A DNA stretch of 43,519 bases, taken from Clostridiales bacterium. GTDB taxonomy: Bacteria; Bacillota; Clostridia; Oscillospirales; CAG-272. The notes under the pieces are model-generated. The model did no database searches, was not told where the DNA came from, and worked only from the letters and a program-made list of their open reading frames with translations. Positions within the stretch are counted from its first letter, which is position 1; each line of letters opens with the position of its first letter. Positions 17,022 through 23,939 of this stretch are shown one piece after another. A program made the position numbers and the translations under genes. The stretch covers positions 1-43,519 of the forward strand of contig JAAYLD010000039.1 of the NCBI GenBank assembly GCA_012522015.1. Reading direction: 5' to 3'.

Positions 17022-17726
17022 TCAGTCGGCGAGCGCTTTAAGTGCGTCTTTATCTTTTACAATAATTTCGCCTCGCTGCAACTCAACTATGCCTTCATCT
17101 GCAAAGCGGTTAAGCATCCTTGTGACAACCTCACGAGCCGAGCCGATGTTCTTCGCTATCTGCTCGTGAGTTGTTTTTATGCGAGCGTCAGAATATTCAA
17201 CCAGTTTATTATATAAATATGTTGCGAGCCTGCGGTCAAACCCGAAAAACAAAAGCTGCTGCATCGCCCACATAACATCGGAAAAGCGCTCGGCCGTCAG
17301 TTTATAGACGAAATTTTCAACTCTGATGTTCGATTCCATCAGCGTATTGAGCGTGCTGGAGTTTAAAATGAGAACATCGGTATCGACCTCAGCTTCCATA
17401 TGCACTTCAAATGTTATTTGCCTCAGCACACACGCAGCGGACAAAACGCAAATCTCCCCCGCGCCTATCCGGTAGAGCAATATTTCGCGCCCTTCCTCAG
17501 ATATCATGGACACACGGACAGAACCTTCTCTGACAGCTACCAGCCCAAGGCATAAAGCGCCATCGCTTCCGAAAAGAAGCTGCCCTCGCTTAAAATGAGC
17601 TGTTACAGCATTGTTCAGTATAAGTTCCTTCTCATCTGCCGTAAGGTCATCCCAAAACGGAAGAAACCGACGCACAGGTATCATACCATCATATTTAGCT
17701 TTATCATCACTATAATTTTTCAGCAT
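17022..17726 (-). CDS. Crp/Fnr family transcriptional regulator
   Basis: This 234-residue regulator has an N-terminal cyclic-nucleotide-type beta-barrel (about 35-120; GQLLFGSDG, VREGSVRVSMISEEGRE) and a C-terminal winged helix with THEQIAKNIGSAREVVTRML as the recognition helix-turn-helix (near 185-205). It has no N-terminal Fnr iron-sulfur cysteine set; two Cys near the barrel (EICVLSAAC) could be redox-active, which is inference. GGAGG lies six bases upstream. It is 59 bp after trxA and before the ccdA remnant, so it may control its own redox operon. The ligand is unknown. Confidence 0.88.
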   Translation of the reverse strand: MLKNYSDDKAKYDGMIPVRRFLPFWDDLTADEKELILNNAVTAHFKRGQLLFGSDGALCLGLVAVREGSVRVSMISEEGREILLYRIGAGEICVLSAACVLRQITFEVHMEAEVDTDVLILNSSTLNTLMESNIRVENFVYKLTAERFSDVMWAMQQLLFFGFDRRLATYLYNKLVEYSDARIKTTHEQIAKNIGSAREVVTRMLNRFADEGIVELQRGEIIVKDKDALKALAD

Positions 17727-17785
17727 AATATACCTCCCTTAATAATAAAGCATATTGCTCTTTCGGATGTCGTATCGGCAGGCAG

Positions 17786-18097
17786 TTATTTCTGCACCAT
17801 GGCAAGGATATCGTTCTTTGCACGCACACCGACTGACGCTGCTGTAATTTTATTGTCTTTGATGACAATAAGAGTAGGTATGCTGAAAACATTGAAAGCT
17901 GAGGCAAGCTCAGGTTCCTCGTCGACATTGACCTTGCACACCTTGTATTCATCGTGCTCAGACGCTATCTCATCAATCACAGGTGCAAGCATACGGCACG
18001 GACCGCACCATTCCGCCCAAAAATCAATAATCACGGGCTTGTCGCACCCTACTACCTCATCATTAAAATTTTCTTTTGTAAGTTTTGTGATTAACAT
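17786..18097 (-). CDS. trxA: Thioredoxin
   Basis: A complete 103-residue thioredoxin. The active site WCGPC is at 30-34, cis-Pro lies in IPTL near residue 73, and the conserved buried Asp is in IIDFWAEW. It is the cytosolic protein disulfide reductant, recharged by thioredoxin reductase, for which a candidate gene lies at 33566-34504. GGAGG is eight bases upstream of the ATG. It is the first gene of the operon with the Crp/Fnr regulator and the ccdA remnant. Confidence 0.95.
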   Translation of the reverse strand: MLITKLTKENFNDEVVGCDKPVIIDFWAEWCGPCRMLAPVIDEIASEHDEYKVCKVNVDEEPELASAFNVFSIPTLIVIKDNKITAASVGVRAKNDILAMVQK

Positions 18098-18129
18098 CTA
18101 TATATCCTCCACTTTATGTTTTTGGCTTT

Positions 18130-18191
18130 TGTGCAATAGCAGAAAACTGTGCAACTTATTGCTACAAATGACTGTTTTGAATATTATACCA
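18130..18191 (-). promoter_or_regulatory. trxA promoter and leader direct repeats
   Basis: On the minus strand TGGTATAAT (18183-18191) is an extended -10 box, with transcription starting near 18176. Between it and the trxA ribosome site the + strand reads TGTGCAA twice (18130-18136 and 18148-18154), an 18-bp direct repeat that could be an operator, perhaps for the Crp/Fnr protein of the operon. Confidence 0.5.
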
Positions 18192-18303
18192 TCATTACGG
18201 TTATCTTCGGTGACAGAGTCACAAAAATAAGTATCTTATCAAAAATTTTTAAAGTAAAGACTCATTCAAATTGTTGTTTTTTATTATTTTACATCTTAAA
18301 TCT

Positions 18304-18332
18304 TTAAAAATACTTCCTCTATGTGATATAAT
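18304..18332 (+). promoter_or_regulatory. Promoter of the transglutaminase-like gene
   Basis: TTAAAA (18304-18309), 17-bp spacer, TATAAT (18327-18332). The -35 matches four of six bases. Transcription would start near 18339, about 28 nt before the start codon. Confidence 0.55.
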
Positions 18333-18366
18333 GTTGAAAAATATTCCCCCGCGTAGGATGCTTTAA

Positions 18367-20511
18367 ATGAAAAAAAAGATTTTTTCATCAAAATCAATTT
18401 ATACCGCAATTATTACTACCGCGGCGGTTGCACTAACGCTGTCCGCCGCGCTCATTTTTGCCTTAGTGCACATATCCGCAAGCACCCCGACAGCATTTTC
18501 CGGGGGTATAACTTCGTCCGATGATGCTATCCTGCAGGCAAATGGCGAGGCAGGGCTTTTCCTTGCGGATATAACAACGACGCCATCACCGGCTGAAGAA
18601 GCTTTATATACAGGACTGAAAAATTCCGACACTTCAATAAACCTTGAATCGTTTTCGCTTACAAAAGATGAAGTGAGCCAAATATTTGAGCGCGTTCTTT
18701 ACAGTCATCCTGATCTTTTTTACGTATCCCGCTCATATTCTTATACATATACGCCAAACGAGACAGTTCTATCTCTTACACCAAAGTACCTTTATAAAGG
18801 CGCTGCCCTTACAGCTGCTAAAAACGAATACTCGTCGCTCGTTGCCGATATTGCCTCCGGCGTTAAGTCAAGCTGGAGCAATATTGAGAAGCTCATATAC
18901 TTAAACGATTATTTCTGCCTAAACTTTTCATACGACTCGACATATACAAAGGGAGATGCATACACACTTCTCAAGGAAAAAACCGGCGTATGCCAGGCTT
19001 ATTCCCTTGCATTTGGAGCTGTGCTTGATTATCTTGGCATCAAAAACGGCTATGTTTCGAGCAAATCAATGAACCACGCATGGAACGTCGTTTATATTGA
19101 CGGCGCTTGGTATCACCTTGATGTAACATGGAACGACGCATCCGATGTAGAAGGCAAAGCCGGACATTCGAACTTTCTCTTAAGCGATGTTGGCATATCC
19201 TCCCCGTCTGCATCAAATCACAATGGCTGGACGCCAGATTATAACTGCACATCAACAAAATATGACACAGCCATCTGGCGCACAGTCAACACACCTTTCG
19301 TTTATGCAAACGGCGCTTGGTATGCAGTTGATAGCTCTGATTTTACGGTTTATAAATATAATCTAAATGTCGGCACAAGAACTGCTCTTACGACGATAAG
19401 CGGCAAATGGAGCATATGGGACGATAACGGCGCTTATATATCATGCTACTCCGGCATAGGTATATATAACGGTACCCTTTACTACAACAATACATCAAAG
19501 ATTTTCGCCTATGACCTTGCAACAGGCAACTCCCGTGTGCTCGCCGAAGTCGACAACACTGACGGTTATATGTATTACCTTACCATCACGGGCAACAAGC
19601 TAACGTATTATTTGAGAACGTCAGAAAAATCAGCGATAACTGCTATGAGGACGATTGATCTTGATGCAGCATCGGAGAAGTACACAGTTACGTATATAGT
19701 TGATAACACCGTTTATTACATAGGTTATTACGTACCGGGAGTAATGATAGCTCCTCCCCAACCCCCCATGAAGGAAGGATACGTATTTACCGGTTGGTCT
19801 CCTGCTCCCCCTAATGTAATGCCGGAGGAAAACTTGACGGTGTTTGCCATATTTGATGTTTGCAATCATAAAAACACGACAGAAATAGTTGTAAAAGAGG
19901 CAACCTGCACAAAGGATGGCACGTCAAGGGTCGTGTGCTCTGACTGCGGCAAGGTCGTCTCTGAACTTACGGTTAAGGCAGGTCATAAGCCCGGCACGTG
20001 GCAAGTAACAAAGGCTGCAACATGTGTGTCAGATGGCCTTCGCGAGCGTCTTTGCTCTGTTTGCGGTAAGTCGCTTGAGAGTGAAGTCGTACCAGCAACA
20101 GGTATTCACATATTTGGCCCATGGGAAATAATCAAAGAACCAACCGGTGACTCCGATGGACTCCGTCGCCGCACATGCATAACATGCGGAGAAGTTGAAG
20201 AGGAAACGTTTAGCTCTCCTGTCTCACCCGATACGGAAACCGAGCCAGATTCGAACGATGCGTCAACAGAGCCTGTAACCGAAACGGGCATTCTTGATAC
20301 TGAAACTGTTACAGATACCGGTTCTGTAATTGACGACGGACGTAAAAATTATATATCGAATCAGGTTGCGCTTTATATTCTCATCGTCATTATAAGCGGT
20401 GCAATATCCTGTTTTCTCATTATGCTGATTATTAAAAACGATAAAAATAATAATACTAAAACAAAAGTTAAAAACAAAATAAAAAAAAGACGCAAGAATT
20501 TAAATAAATAA
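18367..20511 (+). CDS. Transglutaminase-like surface protein with InlB-type repeat
   Basis: This 714-residue protein is exported and membrane-anchored: an N-terminal hydrophobic segment (about 11-37) and a C-terminal span (about 658-680) followed by a very basic tail. A transglutaminase-like domain carries the full catalytic triad, Cys209 (KTGVCQAYS), His237 (MNHAWNVV) and Asp252 (YHLDVTWND). Residues about 300-430 look like a repeat-rich beta-propeller or DUF5050-like region. An InlB B-type repeat (KEGYVFTGWSPAP) is near 475-485, followed by three related Cys-pair units (CSDCGK, CSVCGK, CITCGE). It may act as a protease or cross-linking enzyme on the cell wall; the substrate is unknown. Confidence 0.8.
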   Translation: MKKKIFSSKSIYTAIITTAAVALTLSAALIFALVHISASTPTAFSGGITSSDDAILQANGEAGLFLADITTTPSPAEEALYTGLKNSDTSINLESFSLTKDEVSQIFERVLYSHPDLFYVSRSYSYTYTPNETVLSLTPKYLYKGAALTAAKNEYSSLVADIASGVKSSWSNIEKLIYLNDYFCLNFSYDSTYTKGDAYTLLKEKTGVCQAYSLAFGAVLDYLGIKNGYVSSKSMNHAWNVVYIDGAWYHLDVTWNDASDVEGKAGHSNFLLSDVGISSPSASNHNGWTPDYNCTSTKYDTAIWRTVNTPFVYANGAWYAVDSSDFTVYKYNLNVGTRTALTTISGKWSIWDDNGAYISCYSGIGIYNGTLYYNNTSKIFAYDLATGNSRVLAEVDNTDGYMYYLTITGNKLTYYLRTSEKSAITAMRTIDLDAASEKYTVTYIVDNTVYYIGYYVPGVMIAPPQPPMKEGYVFTGWSPAPPNVMPEENLTVFAIFDVCNHKNTTEIVVKEATCTKDGTSRVVCSDCGKVVSELTVKAGHKPGTWQVTKAATCVSDGLRERLCSVCGKSLESEVVPATGIHIFGPWEIIKEPTGDSDGLRRRTCITCGEVEEETFSSPVSPDTETEPDSNDASTEPVTETGILDTETVTDTGSVIDDGRKNYISNQVALYILIVIISGAISCFLIMLIIKNDKNNNTKTKVKNKIKKRRKNLNK

Positions 20512-20529
20512 AAAGGCACTTAAAAAATA

Positions 20530-20577
20530 GCTGTTGTCCGGCGGCATTTTCCTGCTCCCAGGCAACAGCAGTATTTT
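20530..20577 (+). terminator. Terminator after the transglutaminase-like gene
   Basis: GCTGTTG (20530-20536) pairs with CAACAGC (20563-20569), with a large loop that can pair further (CC with GG), followed by a T run at 20573-20577. It is weaker than other terminators in the window because of the long loop. Confidence 0.6.
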
Positions 20578-20655
20578 TAATGCTGTACAAATTTATTTTT
20601 ACTTTTACTTATCCGGGTGGTCTTGCTCCCAGGGAAAGCCGGGGTATATGTCATT

Positions 20656-21636
20656 ATGCTGATATGCGACCTTCACTGTGATACAGTTCACAAGCTATCC
20701 GAATTTGGGCTGCGTGATAATCCCACAGCCCATGTTGACCTTAACAGAATGTTATCTGCCAGATACGCGCTCGGTACCTTCGCTGCCTTTGTCGATGCGA
20801 AAAAAACTTCGTTTCCGTCGCCTTGGGATGAATGCTTGTCGCTTCTCGGGCGGCTCCATGACGAGATAAATTCCAACTCCGATATAATAACGCCTGCTCT
20901 TTGGTCAGGCGACATTGAAGCCGCTCTTTCGAGCGGTAAAATGTTAGCTTTACTTTCCGCCGAAGAAGGGGGCGTTATAGAGCACGATATATCAAGGCTT
21001 GATAAGCTCTTTTCGCTTGGTGTGCGCATGATGACAATCACATGGAATTATGAAAACACTCTTGCCTGTCCTGCTTACTGCAGCGGTGCTGTGGGTGCAA
21101 AGCCTACTGTTGTGGGAAACACATATATTGGCGGCGGCTTGACGGAGCTCGGACGTTTGTTTGTCGAAAAGTGCGACGAGCTTGGTATCATCATTGATGT
21201 TTCGCACCTTTCTGACGCAGGGTTTTATGATGTTGCACGCTTCTCACGCCTTCCTTTTGTCGCAAGCCACTCAAATGCCCGCGAGGTTACGCCTTATCTT
21301 CGCAACATAACCGATGATATGATTAAAATTATCAGCTCACGCGGTGGTCTTATCGGGCTAAACCTTGCTGCTGATTTTTTGGGCAGCGGAGACGGTGAAT
21401 CTATTGCCCGCCATGCACTCCATATAGCCAAAATCGGTGGCGTTGATTGCATCGCACTTGGAGGCGACCTTGACGGCATACCGACAAACCCATATTTTCC
21501 GGACTGCGCTGCCGTGCCTAAAATTGCCGATTATTTGTTGGCGGCAGGCTTCACTTCAAGCGAAGTTAACAGGATAATGGGCGACAATGTGATCCGCTTC
21601 CTCCGTGAAAACCTTCCGAAGCATCCATCTGTATAA
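20656..21636 (+). CDS. Membrane dipeptidase family (M19)
   Basis: This 326-residue zinc dipeptidase of family M19 hydrolyses dipeptides, including D-amino acid types in bacterial members. The metal-site motifs are in order: DLHCDT (His and Asp near residues 6-8), SAEEGG (Glu, near 110), IIDVSHLS (His), FVASHSNAR (His) and LGGDLDGI (Asp). The ATG at 20656 is chosen because it puts the HxD motif at the usual place; a GTG 13 codons upstream (20617) gives an extension not seen in the family. The only upstream G-rich site (GGGG, 20640-20643) is 12 bases away, so initiation may be weak. The enzyme is probably cytosolic. Confidence 0.88.
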   Translation: MLICDLHCDTVHKLSEFGLRDNPTAHVDLNRMLSARYALGTFAAFVDAKKTSFPSPWDECLSLLGRLHDEINSNSDIITPALWSGDIEAALSSGKMLALLSAEEGGVIEHDISRLDKLFSLGVRMMTITWNYENTLACPAYCSGAVGAKPTVVGNTYIGGGLTELGRLFVEKCDELGIIIDVSHLSDAGFYDVARFSRLPFVASHSNAREVTPYLRNITDDMIKIISSRGGLIGLNLAADFLGSGDGESIARHALHIAKIGGVDCIALGGDLDGIPTNPYFPDCAAVPKIADYLLAAGFTSSEVNRIMGDNVIRFLRENLPKHPSV

Positions 21637-21651
21637 AAACTAAATAAAACA

Positions 21652-21691
21652 AAAACCGCCGAGGGTGTAAACTATCACCCCCGGCGGTTTT
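21652..21691. terminator. Bidirectional terminator
   Basis: AAAACCGCCGAGGGTG (21652-21667) pairs with CACCCCCGGCGGTTTT (21676-21691), with A and T tracts on the two sides. It separates the convergent dipeptidase and nucleotidyltransferase genes. Confidence 0.92.
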
Positions 21692-21708
21692 GTATTATGC
21701 TATTTAAG

Positions 21709-22914
21709 TTATAATACCGCAATGTCGCCTTCAGGCGCCACTACAGACCCACCTTCCGGTACAGGAGCATGTTGTGCCGCAAGAGACTTTAATAACACAT
21801 CTTCTTTTTCTTTTTCTTCAGCTTTACCGCTGAAGCGCAAGTCCGCCTTAAGCTCTGCACCGGCTATAACATGCGACCCAGGAGGTGTTTTTGTGCCGGA
21901 GCGCAAAACAGCTCCATTTTCAATGATGCTGTATGCTCCAATGACACAGCCCGGCTCAATTGTGACGCCGCTGCCTATCGTCACCCCCCTGCATATAATC
22001 GAATCAACCGCCGTTGTGTCAGCACCTGCGGTAACTCCGTCGTGAAGAACACAGCCATCGAACACAGATCTTTCATGAACTCGGCAGTATTCTCCCATAA
22101 TAGCACCGCTTTCATCAATATGCGCCGAATACCCCCTTATTTTGCCGTGCGCGGCATCAAAACATGCACGGCGGTATGCATCAAACCCGCCTATATCGCA
22201 CCAATAGCCAGCTCCCTCAATACCGCATATCTTATCACCGCGTGAGAGCATATACGGGAAAAGGTTATGGCCAAAATCGTACTTCGCTCGAGGAATCATA
22301 CCAACAGCACGACGAGATAATATATAAATGCCCGAGTTTATGACGGCTGTATATCCTTCAAACGACGTTGGTTTTTCGATAAAACCTGTTATTCTTCCGC
22401 ATACCCGTCCGTCGCTAAAAATTTCGCCTGAATTAGAATCGTCCTTCTCATTATCTTCCGAGATGATGACGACACCGTAATTCCACGGCTCATCTGAACG
22501 CGCAAGCAAAAGCGTTGCTTCGGCTCCTGCCCTTCTGTGATATGATAATGCCTCGCCGATGTCAAAGTCGCAAACGGCGTCACCTGATAAAACTACAAGC
22601 TCATTGAAATCACGTATCACATCGGCCGCCGCCCGCACGCTGCCTGCTGTTCCAAGCGGTGATGTTTCGACTGAATACAAGAGTCTGACGCCGTTGTAAT
22701 ATTCACCATAGAAATCTTCTATCTGCTCGTGCATATATCGCGTTGTCACAATAGCATATTTAATGCCGGCAGCACGAAGCATATTTAGTGATGCCGTCAT
22801 TGCCCTTTCACGTCCGATGGGCAATAGTGGCTTCGGAATTGTGTCCGTTATTGGGCGAAGACGACTTCCATTCCCCCCAGCCATAATAACGGCAACAGTT
22901 TTATATTGTCTCAT
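21709..22914 (-). CDS. Sugar-1-phosphate nucleotidyltransferase
   Basis: This 401-residue enzyme should join a sugar 1-phosphate to an NTP. The N-terminal nucleotidyltransferase domain has the signature GGNGSRLRPITDTIPKPLLP (13-32), VLSGDAVCDFDIG and the GFIEKPTSF loop. A left-handed beta-helix of hexapeptide repeats (about 260-360: GVTIGSGVTIEPGCVIGAYS) follows, as in mannose-1-phosphate guanylyl- and glucose-1-phosphate thymidylyl/uridylyltransferases. I start it at the ATG at 22914, just before the conserved VAVIMAGG strand; an ATG 21 codons earlier (22977) gives an unconserved extension. The chosen start has no ribosome site of its own but overlaps a leader ORF that has one. Which sugar is used is not clear, as no pathway genes adjoin it. 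Confidence 0.85.
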   Translation of the reverse strand: MRQYKTVAVIMAGGNGSRLRPITDTIPKPLLPIGRERAMTASLNMLRAAGIKYAIVTTRYMHEQIEDFYGEYYNGVRLLYSVETSPLGTAGSVRAAADVIRDFNELVVLSGDAVCDFDIGEALSYHRRAGAEATLLLARSDEPWNYGVVIISEDNEKDDSNSGEIFSDGRVCGRITGFIEKPTSFEGYTAVINSGIYILSRRAVGMIPRAKYDFGHNLFPYMLSRGDKICGIEGAGYWCDIGGFDAYRRACFDAAHGKIRGYSAHIDESGAIMGEYCRVHERSVFDGCVLHDGVTAGADTTAVDSIICRGVTIGSGVTIEPGCVIGAYSIIENGAVLRSGTKTPPGSHVIAGAELKADLRFSGKAEEKEKEDVLLKSLAAQHAPVPEGGSVVAPEGDIAVL

Positions 22915-22987
22915 ACCGTTTATAATGAAAAACCGCGCAAATGAAGGTAGTTCGCACACTGGCGATGACACCCTCATTCATGCGCAT
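22901..22987 (-). CDS. Leader ORF overlapping the nucleotidyltransferase start (28 aa)
   Basis: An ATG at 22987 has a full GGAGG (22994-22998) six bases upstream, and a second GGAGG (23011-23015) lies 17 bases further up. The 28-codon frame stops at 22901, 14 bases inside the nucleotidyltransferase gene, spanning that gene's ATG at 22914. The peptide is not recognised. It may couple translation to the main gene. Confidence 0.4.
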   Translation of the reverse strand: MRMNEGVIASVRTTFICAVFHYKRYETI

Positions 22988-23229
22988 CACTTACCTCCGG
23001 ACTTTTGTCACCTCCGGTGATTTTTTAGATGTGACCGGTACGTCTCTCCTACAATGTTAACCAAAGGTGAATTTTCTGTAACATATTTTTCTCGTGCAAG
23101 GCAAAATTTATTCTTCTTTTAGCGTCAAATGAATATATTGCCCACACCGGTCAATAATACTTTCATAAGAAATTTGTGGCTGTCACTCCTCACATTATCG
23201 CCACACTAAAGTTATACGAAAGGGACAAT

Positions 23230-23541
23230 ATGATGAAAAACATGAAAACAAAATCCGTTTTGAGAGGGACGGAACGCCGCATGATAAAAATCGTTCATCC
23301 GGATAGCGAACTGTTTGATGAGGCATATTTTATATTGAAGCCAAACGCGCGTTACGGCAACTCTGATGACAGCAGCACGTTAGTCGAGGAGGCGTCTCGA
23401 ATCGTTTGCGACAATCTGATGAGTGTAAAGTGTACCGGCATTACATCGCGCCGTTTAGCAAAGCGTGATAAAATTATTTCTTTTTTCGCTGGTGCCGCTA
23501 CATGCGCCATGCTTGCTTTGTTTGTATTTTTACTTTTGTAG
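23230..23541 (+). CDS. Small tail-anchored protein, unknown (103 aa)
   Basis: I do not recognise this 103-residue protein. The first 80 residues are soluble and rich in charged residues (ERRMIKIVHPDSELFDEAYF), and the last 20 (FFAGAATCAMLALFVFLLL) form one membrane span right at the C-terminus, so the bulk should face the cytosol. AGGGA at 23221-23225 lies four bases before the ATG at 23230 and seven before a second ATG at 23233; either may be used. An upstream in-frame start at 23176 has no ribosome site. RNase J follows 398 bp downstream from its own promoter, so a shared function is not implied. The 22988-23229 interval before this gene shows no clear promoter pair. Confidence 0.6.
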   Translation: MMKNMKTKSVLRGTERRMIKIVHPDSELFDEAYFILKPNARYGNSDDSSTLVEEASRIVCDNLMSVKCTGITSRRLAKRDKIISFFAGAATCAMLALFVFLLL

Positions 23542-23561
23542 AAAACAAAGTGCCGCACAAC

Positions 23562-23590
23562 TTGACATGTAAAAGCCGGCATGGTAAAAT
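23562..23590 (+). promoter_or_regulatory. Sigma-A promoter of rnj
   Basis: TTGACA (23562-23567), 17-bp spacer, TAAAAT (23585-23590), the same hexamers as at the abfA promoter. Transcription should start near 23597, giving a leader of about 340 nt before the RNase J start codon. Confidence 0.82.
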
Positions 23591-23596
23591 GAAATG

Positions 23597-23741
23597 CAAA
23601 ATAATCTCATAATACACGTAACACACGTATTTGCGACGCGCGAGTACGTTTGCGCGCGTCTTACATATATACATACAAATTAATTTGGCTTTATGTGACT
23701 TTACGCGGAATTCACACAGGGGCGCAAGACGCTCCTTTTTT
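23597..23741 (+). ncRNA. Candidate attenuated rnj leader RNA (~145 nt)
   Basis: From the predicted start to the intrinsic terminator the transcript would be about 145 nt. It contains a perfect 8-bp GC hairpin (GACGCGCG 23635-23642 with CGCGCGTC 23653-23660, 10-nt loop), an AT-rich middle and then the terminator. No known RNA family is recognised. It may be a leader released by premature termination or simply a short transcript end. Confidence 0.4.
23719..23741 (+). terminator. Intrinsic terminator inside the rnj leader
   Basis: GGGGCG (23719-23724) and CGCTCC (23730-23735) form a 6-bp stem with one G-U pair and a CAAGA loop, followed by six T residues. It lies between the rnj promoter and the rnj start, so it must be read through or regulated. 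Confidence 0.6.
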
Positions 23742-23788
23742 CCGTGCGCTTTATTTGCGCTCTTTTTTTGCGCTCTGTTGATTTTGTT

Positions 23789-23848
23789 CAAAATGCAAAA
23801 TTTTACCGCAAAATGTTTTTACACTTACATTTTGCGGTTTGCGTTTTG
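23789..23848 (+). promoter_or_regulatory. Long hairpin in the rnj 5' leader
   Basis: A perfect inner stem CCGCAAAATGT (23806-23816) / ACATTTTGCGG (23827-23837) is extended by an outer stem CAAAATGCAAA (23789-23799) / TTTGCGTTTTG (23838-23848) with one G-U pair and a 6-nt bulge ATTTTA on the 5' side. That makes 22 base pairs in 60 nt, starting about 150 nt and ending about 90 nt before the start codon. A repetitive T/G-rich stretch follows to the ribosome site. Confidence 0.7.
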
Positions 23849-23939
23849 TGCTTTGAACTCTGTGCTTTGCACTTTACGCTATTATCCACTGCCGCGTGGA
23901 GTTTATAAAGGCCGTACATAAAAACCACAAGGAGAATCT

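Noticed and set aside
23631..23921. 96-codon plus-strand frame in the rnj leader
   Set aside because: It starts at a TTG without a ribosome site and runs through the terminator and hairpins; its composition follows the repetitive T/G-rich DNA.
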